A stretch of DNA of 56,864 nt from a bacterium (GCA_020852295.1 JADZBC010000016.1:64294-121157); one strand, 5' to 3'; shown: positions 27,259 to 37,861, counted from the stretch's first letter. Notes: generated by a model not told the origin, from the sequence alone. Numbers and translations are program-made.

Positions 27259-29799
27259 TTATTCTGCGGCGGCCACAGCATCTTCAGGCCCAAAATCTAA
27301 CAAGTCCTTTTCGACGACACCTCGATCAGTTTCGAAGTACTTAGCATCAGCTCCATACGAACCGTAAACCTCTACCGGGCCTCCCCCTGTTGGGGCAATA
27401 TACGTAGCGCTCTGGGTGCCATATTGAAAAGGTTTGTATTCAAGTAGTGAGTTTCGACTTTCCGGCTCATCGCTGCCTGCGATTTTTACGAAACGGGGGT
27501 CGGCCGGATCACCGCCATAATATCCTTCTATACTTACTTTCTGACTAGGATCTTCGCTTCGAATCGCCTTAACGGGCTCTCCGTACGCGGTAAACTCGCC
27601 TGTCACCGGCTCAGCTTCTGGTTCGGACGGGGTTTCGGGTGCTGGTTCTGTAGTCGAACTAGTTGCCTCTGTATCTGTTGGCGCAGCCGGTTGCTCAGCT
27701 GAGGTAGGACCAACAGGTGTCATTGGTGGCGGTGGGGTAAACTCTCGATCATCGAACGTCCCTGGAGGAATAACATCGCCAGAATCTGCACCCTCTTCTA
27801 GTGAGGCTGCTGGGGCTGACGGCCGTTCAGTACTGGCAGTTGGTGGCAGTGGCGGCCCTGCTGGCGGAAGCGAAGATTCAACTACAGAAGTGGCGGCTGC
27901 ACTTTCATCTGGTGACGTTGGCTCTACTCTCAGCCTATAGCCTTCTGTCTGATTGACAGGAATCATCTGTTCTACTCCATCGACCAGAGCCCTGATCCGC
28001 CCATCGCTATCCGGTTCGCCATAAACGGTGATAGCTTTACGCATTGGGTTACCGTCTGTATCTTCTCCCAGATCCCAGACATCAGCCCGACCAACCACTG
28101 CCTCAGCAGCTGGTGTACCGATCAATTCTGCATCCGTACTGGCACTCGTCGCGGTTTCACCACGCGGCTCATCATCGGCATCGAGGAATCGTCGCGCACG
28201 ATCACGCAAACCTCTTATGCGTTGCCACCGTGCCGGTCGAGAGCTTGGATTTTCTTCCTCTGATGTATCCAGTGATGGCTCACCGGTACCACTCACACTC
28301 TCAGAACTATCATCAGTGGAGTCCTCAACAGAAGCTGATTCACTATCACTTGCCACTGCATCACCTGGCCCTTTACGCCGTCCCAACCCTAAGATACGCC
28401 GTCGAACAGGATCAACCGCATCACTTCCCTCGTCCGGCTCAGCCGACCTATCCTCGTCTGTACTGGGGAGCCTACGACGATCGAGCCGACTGCGAATACC
28501 CATGCGACTTACCGTAATGTCATCCATTTTGCCCCTTGCTTCTTCTTCCGACAACCCGGCCTCCAATAGAGACCCATACAATAGTTCATCCGTGGTTAGC
28601 TTCTGCCCAGTAATTCGATATACACCATCCCTATCCAATTTTTGATCATAGTCTACTAATCCCCAGGCCTCGGGATTATTAGAGTCCTGTTCTGAAATGC
28701 CCCAAGACAGCCTGCGCGCTTCAGCAGATAGGGCTAATCGACCACCTGAAAGGCGACCTCCGGATTCTATAGCAGCGCCCTTAGAAACGAGAGTCTTTAT
28801 CTCAACCAACCGACCGGTTAACTGATCCCTCCGTTCGACATATAATAGTCTTCCTGATGAATCGGCGTCACAAGCGTAATAAAAATCAACCATTTTATCG
28901 CCTGCCTTAGAGCGCACCTCTTCCACAATACTTGGTGCAGCCGCGCGCTCTAGTGCGAGCGAAACCGTCCTTCGAGCTTTATCAACTACCGATCTGTCCG
29001 CCAGATCCCGTACATCCAAGGCAAATCGACCACTTTTCCCTGTCTCGGAGAGCGTTCCAAGTGCACCGTTTGCCAACTCTGCTATGCTTTCTTGGGTGCG
29101 ATGTCGTTCTGCAGCTGCATGTGCCAATGTGTCTTTGGCATTCTCATGCACTGACGCCCATTCAGACGAGTCTGCTTCAGCATTTGCCTCAGCATTTTGC
29201 GTAACGAGCTCCTCTGCCGCCGCAGCCTCTCCTGCATCCCTTAAGCGTTGAGCGGCTCTCGCCACTGCCTCTTTCGCGGCATCACGTCGCCCGTGGGCTT
29301 CTCCAAAACCCTCCACGTGCATCCTATCAAGTGTCGGCTGCATATCCCTGGCGGCCTCTTGCATCGAAATCGCCTCATCCATTCGGCCTGCCTCGACTAG
29401 TTTTGCAATAAACTCTTGATGTTCTTTTTCGTGAATAGAATTTGAGGTCCTTCCACCATAGACTGGATGGTCAGGATTATCGGGCATTTGATGCTTAAGA
29501 TCAGAAAGCTTTGCAAAATATGGGAGGTCATAAGTTTCGGCACCCTCATGACTGTCAGGCTTCAGAGCAACTCTAACCCATTTCACACCATCGTTTTCAA
29601 CTGGATCTCCAAGGATCTCCACCTTGAATGAATGCCCATCACGGCTCTCGACCGCATCTTGACCAATCTTAAAAACAGCCTCGCGGTTCTCCGCTGCTCT
29701 TTCCTCTTCAGGGGTGTCGCCAGAAAGCAAGGAGGCGTACACGTCTGCCGATTTGCGCCCATCCTCACTATCCGGTCTTGGTTCTTGTGCTTCTGTCAT
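27259..29799 (-). CDS. Large hypothetical protein with long low-complexity acidic linkers (846 aa)
   Basis: Single long ORF; Ser/Pro/Glu-rich segments; repeated short beta-rich motif around VYGEPDSDGRIRALVDG / AYGEPVKAIRSEDPSQKVSIEGYYG / EVYGSYGADAKYFETDRG. Confidence 0.75.
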   Translation of the reverse strand: MTEAQEPRPDSEDGRKSADVYASLLSGDTPEEERAAENREAVFKIGQDAVESRDGHSFKVEILGDPVENDGVKWVRVALKPDSHEGAETYDLPYFAKLSDLKHQMPDNPDHPVYGGRTSNSIHEKEHQEFIAKLVEAGRMDEAISMQEAARDMQPTLDRMHVEGFGEAHGRRDAAKEAVARAAQRLRDAGEAAAAEELVTQNAEANAEADSSEWASVHENAKDTLAHAAAERHRTQESIAELANGALGTLSETGKSGRFALDVRDLADRSVVDKARRTVSLALERAAAPSIVEEVRSKAGDKMVDFYYACDADSSGRLLYVERRDQLTGRLVEIKTLVSKGAAIESGGRLSGGRLALSAEARRLSWGISEQDSNNPEAWGLVDYDQKLDRDGVYRITGQKLTTDELLYGSLLEAGLSEEEARGKMDDITVSRMGIRSRLDRRRLPSTDEDRSAEPDEGSDAVDPVRRRILGLGRRKGPGDAVASDSESASVEDSTDDSSESVSGTGEPSLDTSEEENPSSRPARWQRIRGLRDRARRFLDADDEPRGETATSASTDAELIGTPAAEAVVGRADVWDLGEDTDGNPMRKAITVYGEPDSDGRIRALVDGVEQMIPVNQTEGYRLRVEPTSPDESAAATSVVESSLPPAGPPLPPTASTERPSAPAASLEEGADSGDVIPPGTFDDREFTPPPPMTPVGPTSAEQPAAPTDTEATSSTTEPAPETPSEPEAEPVTGEFTAYGEPVKAIRSEDPSQKVSIEGYYGGDPADPRFVKIAGSDEPESRNSLLEYKPFQYGTQSATYIAPTGGGPVEVYGSYGADAKYFETDRGVVEKDLLDFGPEDAVAAAE

Positions 29800-29855
29800 A
29801 AAAGGTTGTGCTTAATTACAACAATTGTAGCACAACCTTTATGAAGTTTTATCTG

Positions 29856-30962
29856 TTAAGCGAGGTAGTCACGAAGACGCTTGGCGTCTTTGTGCTTGCG
29901 TAGTTTTGCGAGAGCCTTAGCTTCAATCTGGCGAATACGCTCGCGAGTCACACCGAACTCCTGTCCAACCTCCTCAAGAGTGTGGGCTCGACCGGTTTCC
30001 AAGCCAAATCGCATACGCAAAATCTTCTGCTCACGAGGCGTCAACAGAGCAAGTGTTTCGTCAATGTGTTCCTTGAGTAGCTCGTACGTAGCGGCCTCTT
30101 CTGGGCTCACACTGTCTTCGTCCTGGATGAAGTCACCCAGGCTACTGTCTTCGTCCTCGCCCACCGTAGCGTCGAGGCTCGTCGTATCCTGCGAAATCTT
30201 GATGATGTGATTGACCTTGTCGACGTCGATCTCCATCTCTGCAGCGATTTCTTCGGGAAGCGGCTCGCGGCCAAGCTCCTGTGTTAGACGGCGTTGAGTA
30301 CGAATCATCTTGTTGATCGTCTCAACCATATGAACCGGTATACGAATAACGCGCGCTTGATCAGCGATCGCACGGGTGATCGCCTGGCGAATCCACCACG
30401 TAGCATATGTTGAGAACTTAAAGCCTTTGGTGTAGTCAAACTTTTCAACTGCGCGAAGCAGGCCTGTATTACCTTCTTGGATGAGGTCGAGTAGATCGAG
30501 TCCGCGGCCAATGTATTTCTTGGCGATCGACACAACAAGGCGCATATTGGCCTCAGCAAGTGCATCCTTGGCGGCCTTGTCACCTTTCTCGATCCGCTTG
30601 GCGAGCGTAACTTCTTCTTCGGCGGTAATCAGAGGGATCTTACCTATTTCACGCAGATACAGGCGCACTGAGTCGTCGGCAATATCCTTGATATATTCAT
30701 CGGATACTGCATTCTCAATGTCCTCTTCTGGCTCCGTTGCCCAGATCAGCTCTTCCTTCTGATCAGTGACTTCAATCCCCTGATTCATGAGGTTGGCATA
30801 CAGTTCGTCAAGCAGTTCGACATTGTCTTCGGCCTCAGGCACAACCGACATAATCTCCTGCTGAGTCACAAATCCCTGCTCACGGCCTTTGGCAATGAGG
30901 CGTTCGAGTTCAGGTGATTGTTCTTTTTCTTCTTCTTTTGGTGCCGCAGCTTTTTTCGGCAT
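29856..30962 (-). CDS. rpoD: RNA polymerase primary sigma factor
   Basis: Region 2 [42 protein letters not shown]; region 4 [25 protein letters not shown]. Confidence 0.97.
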   Translation of the reverse strand: MPKKAAAPKEEEKEQSPELERLIAKGREQGFVTQQEIMSVVPEAEDNVELLDELYANLMNQGIEVTDQKEELIWATEPEEDIENAVSDEYIKDIADDSVRLYLREIGKIPLITAEEEVTLAKRIEKGDKAAKDALAEANMRLVVSIAKKYIGRGLDLLDLIQEGNTGLLRAVEKFDYTKGFKFSTYATWWIRQAITRAIADQARVIRIPVHMVETINKMIRTQRRLTQELGREPLPEEIAAEMEIDVDKVNHIIKISQDTTSLDATVGEDEDSSLGDFIQDEDSVSPEEAATYELLKEHIDETLALLTPREQKILRMRFGLETGRAHTLEEVGQEFGVTRERIRQIEAKALAKLRKHKDAKRLRDYLA

Positions 30963-30970
30963 AGTAAAAA

Positions 30971-32716
30971 TTACTCCTCTACTAATAATGCTTGATATTG
31001 TTTGAGTAGTTCCCTGGCCAGGGCTTTATCATTGACAGCTTCAGCTTGAGCTATTTGTCTCGCTAGTCGCCGTTTATTAAGTTCGAGATTTAGTTTTTGC
31101 AATCGATGTAGCTGGGTGTAGGCTTCGAGCCGTTTATCGTGATCGCTGAGGTCGCGATGCTTTTCTTCACCCCTGAACGCAAGAATCTTAACATCATTTG
31201 CTATATCTGGCAAGGCTTTCTCGATAGCCTGAAGCGTCGCGCTGCTATGATTTTGCAGTAGCTCAAACAGAGCCCTGTAGCGATCAGACAGTACCGCATC
31301 ATCGAGCTCACTTAAGCAAGCTCTGGTAGATTTCTCGGACAACAAGAGCTCTAGTAAATTCTCCTCAATACTTTCAGCTCGGCTGAGCTTCCGCGGCTCC
31401 TCGACAGGAGGTGGTGGTGTTGGCGCGACCGCTTCAGTTGCACCACCGACGCGCTTGGTTCGCCCAAGTTTCTGACGAACTGCATCTTCCGCAACACCCA
31501 GTAGAGCACTGAGCCGCTGAACATAATGATCGCGTTCGATCTCGTCATGTAACGACTTCACGAGTGGAAGCAAGAAATTACTCGCTTGTTTTTTGCCGTC
31601 GGCTGACTGTAGATCATACTCTTTTGCGGCATACGCAAAGAGATAATCAGGTGCGTAGGCAGCCTCTTGTACCGCTTTTTGCCAAGCTGCCTTGTCTTTG
31701 CGCACGAGCTCATCGGGGTCTTTTGCGCCCTCGAAGGTAACCACGCTCAAACGAATATCCAGATCAGCCCCCAGCTCAATCGCTCGCTGGGTAGCGCGCA
31801 CACCGGCAGCATCTTGGTCGAAACAGAGCTTGATATTTTTCGTTAAGCGCGACAGAGCCTTGAGCTGCTGAGTTGTTAGCGCCGTACCGCTCACGGCCAC
31901 CACATTTTGCTGTCCTGCCTGGGCGAGGCCTACTACGTCCATATTGCCCTCAACGGCAACCACTTCATCGGCCTGACGAATTGCTTCTTTGGCCTGCATA
32001 AGGCCATATATGGCAGTACTTTTATCATAGATTACCGTCTGGGCAGTATTGATGTATTTTGCTACATCATCTTTTGGGTGCAATATTCTGGCTGAAAACC
32101 CTACCGGACGACCCTGGTTATCAAAAATCGGAAACATGATCCGGTCGCGAAATATATCAAACGCCTTTTTCTCGGTTGATTTCTGACTAATCAAGCCGGC
32201 CTTTTTCAGCTGCTCTATTGAAAACCCCTTACCAAGCAAATACTTAGACAAACCATCCCACTGGTCTGGTGCGTAGCCCAATACATATTGCTTGATAGCC
32301 TCTTTTTTGAGAGCTCGTTGTTTGAGCAAGTATTGCAGCGCATCAGCGTCTTTGGAGAGCGCCAGGTGAAAATATTTCATCGCTTGCTCGACGGCGTCGT
32401 AGAGCCGACTATTGTCCGCTTTACGCGCACCAGAACGCTTCGTCAGAATAACTCCCGCCCGCTTCGCCAAGATCTCGAGCGCCTCAGCAAAGGTCACCCC
32501 CTCCATGCGCATCACAAAACTAAAAACATCGCCACCCTCACCAGCCGAAAAATCATGCCAAATCCCCTTGTCCGGGCTCACCATAAAGCTCGGCGTCTTC
32601 TCCTGGTGAAATGGCGACAGCGCCTTAAAATTGCGACCAGCCGGCTTGAGCTGGATATAACTGCCAATTACGTCGACTATGTCGAGCCGATTTTTGATGT
32701 CCTCAACTTCATTCAT
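30971..32716 (-). CDS. dnaG: DNA primase
   Basis: [37 protein letters not shown]; the usual N-terminal CHC2 zinc-finger position reads [25 protein letters not shown]. Confidence 0.95.
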   Translation of the reverse strand: MNEVEDIKNRLDIVDVIGSYIQLKPAGRNFKALSPFHQEKTPSFMVSPDKGIWHDFSAGEGGDVFSFVMRMEGVTFAEALEILAKRAGVILTKRSGARKADNSRLYDAVEQAMKYFHLALSKDADALQYLLKQRALKKEAIKQYVLGYAPDQWDGLSKYLLGKGFSIEQLKKAGLISQKSTEKKAFDIFRDRIMFPIFDNQGRPVGFSARILHPKDDVAKYINTAQTVIYDKSTAIYGLMQAKEAIRQADEVVAVEGNMDVVGLAQAGQQNVVAVSGTALTTQQLKALSRLTKNIKLCFDQDAAGVRATQRAIELGADLDIRLSVVTFEGAKDPDELVRKDKAAWQKAVQEAAYAPDYLFAYAAKEYDLQSADGKKQASNFLLPLVKSLHDEIERDHYVQRLSALLGVAEDAVRQKLGRTKRVGGATEAVAPTPPPPVEEPRKLSRAESIEENLLELLLSEKSTRACLSELDDAVLSDRYRALFELLQNHSSATLQAIEKALPDIANDVKILAFRGEEKHRDLSDHDKRLEAYTQLHRLQKLNLELNKRRLARQIAQAEAVNDKALARELLKQYQALLVEE

Positions 32717-32800
32717 ACCCATTCATTATACGCTGCCTGTACGGATTTACGGATACAAAAAAAGACCTCTGCGGTCATTTAGTAGTAAAAGATGTCGTCG

Positions 32801-32830
32801 GTGGGGGCGGGGCCGTAGCCCCACCCCCAC
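32801..32830 (-). terminator. Very GC-rich hairpin ending cassette
   Basis: GTGGGGGcGGGG / CCCCaCCCCCAC. Confidence 0.6.
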
Positions 32831-32852
32831 TTCCACTCCCCAGCAGATCAGA

Positions 32853-33110
32853 TCAGGCGTAGGGACGCTGAACCCGATCGATGATGGCGTCGGGGATGGT
32901 CGAGGTGTCGACATGGGTCTCGAGGTAGTCCTTGATGGAGGGGCGCTCCGTCGGATCGAGACCTGCCCACTCGTCGGCCTTCTCGACCATCAGCGACCAC
33001 AGCGCACTCTGTGCCTTGCCGTTGGGGTATGGGCCGTTGTGGTTGGCCAGCAGCCCGTTGATGTGCTGGCACATGGCGCAGGCTCGCTCCTCTTCAGTTA
33101 GGGTCATCAT
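32853..33110 (-). CDS. Hypothetical small protein (85 aa), GC-rich cassette
   Basis: ORF MMTLTEEERACAMCQHINGLLANHNGPYPNGKAQSALWSLMVEKADEWAGLDPTERPSIKDYLETHVDTSTIPDAIIDRVQRPYA, in tandem with the next. Confidence 0.55.
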   Translation of the reverse strand: MMTLTEEERACAMCQHINGLLANHNGPYPNGKAQSALWSLMVEKADEWAGLDPTERPSIKDYLETHVDTSTIPDAIIDRVQRPYA

Positions 33111-33119
33111 GTGACCCCC

Positions 33120-33494
33120 TCAGATGGTCGCGCGACGGGCGTCACGCGGGATCTGACCGAACTGGGCCATCTCGTCAACCCGGTTGCGAACTCCGGCAGG
33201 GGCCCGGCGGCCGGGACGACTACGCCTGACATCCACCTTGGTCCGCTTGATCCTGGTGAGATGGCTGCGGGCAACCGTCTTGGTGACGGCTGCGTTGACG
33301 ATGCCACGCACCTGCGCTTCGGTGGGCCGCGCGATGGACGCCTCGGTGAGGGCCAAGTTGGCCTCCCCCCGCAGCATCTGCTCCAAGCGAAGCGTGTGGT
33401 CGGTGTTGGCCTTCTTCGGAAGGACGCTCAGGGCGATCTCGGCAACTCGCTGGTTGACGATGACATCCTGGTCGTCACGGGTGCAAAAACTCAT
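33120..33494 (-). CDS. Hypothetical basic protein (124 aa), GC-rich cassette
   Basis: ORF with SD-like AAAGGGGTGG upstream; MSFCTRDDQDVIVNQRVAEIALSVLPKK... Confidence 0.55.
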   Translation of the reverse strand: MSFCTRDDQDVIVNQRVAEIALSVLPKKANTDHTLRLEQMLRGEANLALTEASIARPTEAQVRGIVNAAVTKTVARSHLTRIKRTKVDVRRSRPGRRAPAGVRNRVDEMAQFGQIPRDARRATI

Positions 33495-33544
33495 GCCACC
33501 CCTTTCTCTGGGGAACAGAGAGTCCTGTCATCGAGACAGAACAA

Positions 33545-33561
33545 CCACGGACGGTCCGTGG
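33545..33561 (-). promoter_or_regulatory. Near-5'-terminal mRNA hairpin of the 33-kb cassette
   Basis: CCACGGA CCG TCCGTGG a few nt downstream of a promoter-like TTGACT-17-TAAAAC (33571-33599, reverse strand). Confidence 0.45.
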
Positions 33562-33615
33562 GTAAGTATTGTTTTACTAAAATATCGTCAATAAGTCAAT
33601 AGTAATGTGTTACTG

Positions 33616-33642
33616 GTGGGTGAGGCTATCTGCCCCACCCAC
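33616..33642 (-). terminator. GC-rich hairpin after the 33650-34006 gene
   Basis: GTGGGTGAGG ctatctg CCCCACCCAC, one mismatch. Confidence 0.55.
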
Positions 33643-33649
33643 CCGATCG

Positions 33650-34006
33650 TCAATCCTGTACCAGGCGCAAATGGCCACGCACCACCCCTTTCCTAGGTTT
33701 GCGCTGCCGCCGGCGCTGTCTTTGCGCCTCCTCGGCAGCATCCTGTTCGCGTACCTTCTGGCGAATAGACGCAAGCGTGACAGAAGCCGTTGCGAGTGTC
33801 TTGATGAGCTCGACATTGAGCTCAGTCACACGACCGCGGTACCGATCCTTGTAACAGATCACCACCTTGGTATAGACGTGCGCCCAGATTGGCTTGCTAT
33901 ACGCGAACGGGTCACGACTCGGATACGCCCGACGAAACACCAGCGCTACCGCCGCATCGATCACCATGTGCTCCTCATCGGTTAGATCCGATAAATCACC
34001 AGCCAT
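33650..34006 (-). CDS. Hypothetical protein (118 aa) with very basic C-terminus
   Basis: AGGAGG Shine-Dalgarno before ATG; MAGDLSDLTDEEHMVIDAAVALVFRRAYPSRDPFAYSKPIWAHVYTK...RQRRRQRKPRKGVVRGHLRLVQD. Confidence 0.6.
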   Translation of the reverse strand: MAGDLSDLTDEEHMVIDAAVALVFRRAYPSRDPFAYSKPIWAHVYTKVVICYKDRYRGRVTELNVELIKTLATASVTLASIRQKVREQDAAEEAQRQRRRQRKPRKGVVRGHLRLVQD

Positions 34007-34142
34007 ACAGTACCTCCTGCTAGGGCTTGACGATCACCGCATAGTATAAAAAATAACAGAAACTGTCAAGCTAGTTACGCTTTAAAATAAGCTTAATTTG
34101 CTAGTGATGCTCTTTTTTGAACAAAAAATGTGCTCGGGTATT

Positions 34143-35519
34143 TTAGCGCCATTTCATACGAGCGATAAGCTGCTCGGCTGCTTGTATTGAGGCCGTGTCG
34201 TTATAAGACATCGTCATTTCAAAGCCTTCGATTTTAGCCTCACCCACCTTATAGCCCTTCGTGCTTGTTACGACATAAATATTGAGTTGCTTTACGACAT
34301 TACTCCCGGTACCAACATTGTGCACTACCCGAACTGCAGCGAGGCCATCAAGCTTAATGGCAGATTTCGCGATAATCCGAAGCTCGTTGGGAGAATCTGT
34401 CGCCTTCTGATAATAGGCCTCTGAATTAGCATACGCCTTTGTTTGTGGTGTGATCGTAATATTGTACTCGCTCTTTGGCCCAAAATCAGCCGTCAGAGCG
34501 CAACTGTCACCAAGTGGGACATTATTGTCTTTGGGTAGCGGGATACTATAGCAGCCCCGATCCACCGACACAAATCCGCTCGGCAGATTCTTGAGCGTGA
34601 TTTCTTCTTTAGGGGTCTCCACGGCCGGTTTATTGCTACCGGTTTGAGACAGGATAAATGGTACTGCGATAACTACGAGCAACACTAAGGACACCGCAGC
34701 AATTACAAACGGTGTCGCCAAGCGGTTTGTCTTCTTTGGCGGCTGGAAGGCTACCCTGGGCCGATCAGCATCAGGAGCCGGCTCTACACCGCTCGGCATC
34801 GCATGATCGGATGTGGTATGGCTCGCATCACTGCCGAGCAATGGGTTTGGCGGCAATACCGAAGGAATGGGGCTCTTTGGAATTGGGTCAGCCTTGAGGT
34901 CCTCAAATGACAAGGTATCGGCACGTCGCGACAAACTTGGTGCTGCCTCTTGTTTCGCCTGACTTTGTGTAGCAGTCGCTTCATCGAGCGGGTGACGCAC
35001 CTCACGCGGAGCATCATGCGGAATTGGTTCTGGGGTTGGGGTGATCGGTTTCTCCGGCACATAGGTGTGCAACTCATGTTCAAACTTATCGGCTGGCTTC
35101 GGTGCGGCAGTGGGCTCTTCAGCAGCTCCATCGGCATCAGATTCTTGTGGCAGTAAGTCGGGTTCAGGCACCGGCGTAAACGGCGCGGCAGATTCTGTAC
35201 CAAAAGACTCTGAACCGTACTGCATCGATGGATTAAATGTCGGCTCGGCCTGGGCGGCCTGAGGCTCAGTCAGCGGCTGCACCACTTCACCGTGCGCAAG
35301 TTCGGGTGCATTATTGTCCTGCTCCGAAGTAGACTGCACAAATGGATTTACGGGTGGCTCATAGTGCGGTTGCGCCGCCATATCTACCGGCTGATCTGGC
35401 TCAGGAACCGCAGCAGTACTCGGCTCGGCTGCTGGAGGTGCCGCAGCTTCTTCATGCGGGAGCGGATAGTGTGCCGGTGGTGGTGGGATATGTGGTTGAT
35501 TGTCGTCGTTCGGTTGCAT
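34143..35519 (-). CDS. Hypothetical single-TM protein with long Pro/Glu-rich cytoplasmic region
   Basis: MQPNDDNQPHIPPPPAHYPLPHEEAAAPPAA...; TM LATPFVIAAVSLVLLVVIAVPFIL. Confidence 0.7.
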   Translation of the reverse strand: MQPNDDNQPHIPPPPAHYPLPHEEAAAPPAAEPSTAAVPEPDQPVDMAAQPHYEPPVNPFVQSTSEQDNNAPELAHGEVVQPLTEPQAAQAEPTFNPSMQYGSESFGTESAAPFTPVPEPDLLPQESDADGAAEEPTAAPKPADKFEHELHTYVPEKPITPTPEPIPHDAPREVRHPLDEATATQSQAKQEAAPSLSRRADTLSFEDLKADPIPKSPIPSVLPPNPLLGSDASHTTSDHAMPSGVEPAPDADRPRVAFQPPKKTNRLATPFVIAAVSLVLLVVIAVPFILSQTGSNKPAVETPKEEITLKNLPSGFVSVDRGCYSIPLPKDNNVPLGDSCALTADFGPKSEYNITITPQTKAYANSEAYYQKATDSPNELRIIAKSAIKLDGLAAVRVVHNVGTGSNVVKQLNIYVVTSTKGYKVGEAKIEGFEMTMSYNDTASIQAAEQLIARMKWR

Positions 35520-35573
35520 TACAAATTTCTCGTATCCTTGAGTATATCAATTTTGTACCTGGCAAACCAGGAA

Positions 35574-36485
35574 CTAGGCTTCGCGTGAGGTCCTGTTTTG
35601 AACTAAATAGCGCGTGTAGGGTGTCCAGTCGCCACCCAGCAGCGTTACCCCCAGCTCAACACCAAGATCGACGGTCTTGGCTCTTTCATCGCGGTTTGGA
35701 TTGATTTCGACGAGATCGATCGAGCGCACATTTTCCTCGGCAAGCTGGCGGGTAATATAACTAATCTCGCGATAACTCAAGCCACCTTTGTTGATGATGC
35801 CAGTCCCTGGCGCCTCGCTGACGTCAATCGAATCAATATCGAGCGCCACGTGGAGCGGTCGATCGGCGATGCGCTTACGCACCGTCGCCATGATGTCGCC
35901 AATCCCCCGCTCGATAATGTCGTCCATAGTGTAGTAGCAGATGCCATGTTTATGAAGGTAGTCGAACTCAGCCTTATCGATATCTTTTACGCCGATGAGC
36001 GTCACATCATCATAACCGAAATGTTCGTGCCCAAAATGTACGTGCAAGCCGTCGCCCAGAGCGGTCGAGAGCGGAAAACCGTGCACATTGCCGCTTGGGG
36101 TATCAGCCGGATCATTGATGCAATCTGGATGTGCGTCGATATAAACGATGTGCGCTTTCGGCCATAATCGTTTGCTAGCGAGCATCGTAGCCATACCGAT
36201 GCTATGATCGCCGCCAATCGTTAAGACTTTGTCGTCTTTTTGCACATTGCTCGTAATCTGCCCAAACAGGTCGCCGCAATAGGCCACGAGTTCCTCTAAA
36301 TTACGCAAGCCCATCGTCAGCTCATCACTCGCTGGTGGATGCTCAACTGGCTGCAGTACCTCAACATCGATCTCGTTGTAGGCAAGCGCCTTGAGTAGTC
36401 CCCCTTCCAATAGCGCGACCGGTGCCATCTCGGTACCTGGATTTGAACTGCCTAGACTTGTGCCGGCCTGAAAAACTTTTAGCAT
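35574..36485 (-). CDS. Arginase/agmatinase/formiminoglutamase (ureohydrolase) family
   Basis: GGDHSIGMATM, YIDAHPDC, LDIDSIDVSEAPGTG. Confidence 0.88.
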   Translation of the reverse strand: MLKVFQAGTSLGSSNPGTEMAPVALLEGGLLKALAYNEIDVEVLQPVEHPPASDELTMGLRNLEELVAYCGDLFGQITSNVQKDDKVLTIGGDHSIGMATMLASKRLWPKAHIVYIDAHPDCINDPADTPSGNVHGFPLSTALGDGLHVHFGHEHFGYDDVTLIGVKDIDKAEFDYLHKHGICYYTMDDIIERGIGDIMATVRKRIADRPLHVALDIDSIDVSEAPGTGIINKGGLSYREISYITRQLAEENVRSIDLVEINPNRDERAKTVDLGVELGVTLLGGDWTPYTRYLVQNRTSREA

Positions 36486-36544
36486 ATCCTTTTTATTATA
36501 TGCCTTTGGCCCGTCACAATGCCAATCCTTGCTATAATCAAACC

Positions 36545-37861
36545 ATGAAAGCTATCAAGAAACTCCTCCGCCCCCTCGCACCAAAGAAAATAATCAATGC
36601 CTACCACTATGTTGAGGCGATTGGCCATGCCGCGCGCTACCGCCACCCAACGCGCAAAATGGTCACGATCGGCATCGTCGGCAGCAAGGGCAAGACCACC
36701 ACTGCCAACCTGCTCTGGGCTGCTTTGAGCGCGAGTGGCGCCAAAGTCGGCCAGACCGGTACCGCCAACTTCCGCATCGGCGAGCACGAGGAACTCAACC
36801 CCTATCACATGACCATGCCAGGGCCGGCCATCATGCAGCGCTACCTTAAGCAAATGCGCGATGCGGGCTGCGAATACGTCATCGTGGAGACACCTTCCGA
36901 AGGGATGGCCCAGTGGCGACACGTTGGCATCGACTATGATGTGCTCGTCTTTACCAATGTTACCAATGAGATTGTTGCAGCTCACGGCAATAGCCTCGAG
37001 CGACTCAAAGCTGATAACGAACGTGTTTTCAAAGCGCTCTACAAGACCGCGCAGACCACGCACCATGGCAAAGAAATACCAAAGATCATCATTACCAATG
37101 CCGACGCCGAGGATGCGCCACGCTACGCGGCCTTTCCGGCCGATCGCCACACAAGCTATGGCGTCAAAAACAAAGCCGACTACCAGGCACAAAAGATTAA
37201 GTCCTCAAAGGATGGCTTGGAGTTTAGTGTATCCGGTGACACGTACAGCTTGGCACTGCTTGGTGAGGTCAATGTCAGCAATGCGACTGCCGCGATAGCC
37301 GTCGCACGCGAGCTTGGTGTAGAAGTAGAGGCAATTCAGCGCGGCTTTGCCACACTCGGCACAATCCCCGGTCGCATGGAAGTGATTGAAGAAGGGCAAA
37401 ACTTCACCGTCATCGTGGACTATGCTCACGAAGAAACTGGCATGCAGGCGCTGATGGACGGCGCAAAGAATATTGTCGGCAAGGGCGGCAAAATCATCAC
37501 CCTACTCGGCGGCGAGGGCGGCGGCCGAGATGTTAAGAAGCGCCCGATCATGGGCGAGATCGTCGGCAAAACGTCCGACTATGTCGTGGTGAGCAATGTT
37601 GATCCGTACAAAGACGACCCAATGACGATCATAGAGGACATTGCCAAAGGCGCTCGCAAAGCCGGGAAAAAGGACGACAAAGATCTCTTTTGTATCGCCG
37701 ATCGACGTGAGGGCATAGGCAAAGCACTAAGCCTCGCCAAGAAGGGCGACCTCGTGTTGATTACTGGAAAAGGTGCCGAGCAATCGATTGTGATCGATGG
37801 TCAGTCCAGCCCCTGGGACGATCGTGAAGTTGTTCGAGAGGAACTAAAAAAACTAATCTAG
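36545..37861 (+). CDS. Mur ligase family protein (MurE-like)
   Basis: IGIVGSKGKTTTANLLWAALSASGAKVGQTGT; DYAHEETGMQALMDGAK; LLGGEGGGRDVKKRPIMGEIV. Start at 36545. Confidence 0.9.
   Translation: MKAIKKLLRPLAPKKIINAYHYVEAIGHAARYRHPTRKMVTIGIVGSKGKTTTANLLWAALSASGAKVGQTGTANFRIGEHEELNPYHMTMPGPAIMQRYLKQMRDAGCEYVIVETPSEGMAQWRHVGIDYDVLVFTNVTNEIVAAHGNSLERLKADNERVFKALYKTAQTTHHGKEIPKIIITNADAEDAPRYAAFPADRHTSYGVKNKADYQAQKIKSSKDGLEFSVSGDTYSLALLGEVNVSNATAAIAVARELGVEVEAIQRGFATLGTIPGRMEVIEEGQNFTVIVDYAHEETGMQALMDGAKNIVGKGGKIITLLGGEGGGRDVKKRPIMGEIVGKTSDYVVVSNVDPYKDDPMTIIEDIAKGARKAGKKDDKDLFCIADRREGIGKALSLAKKGDLVLITGKGAEQSIVIDGQSSPWDDREVVREELKKLI

Noticed and set aside
28044-28517. Plus-strand 157-aa ORF inside the 846-aa gene
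   Set aside because: Antisense to the long ORF, His/Pro-rich artefact of low-complexity sequence, no SD.
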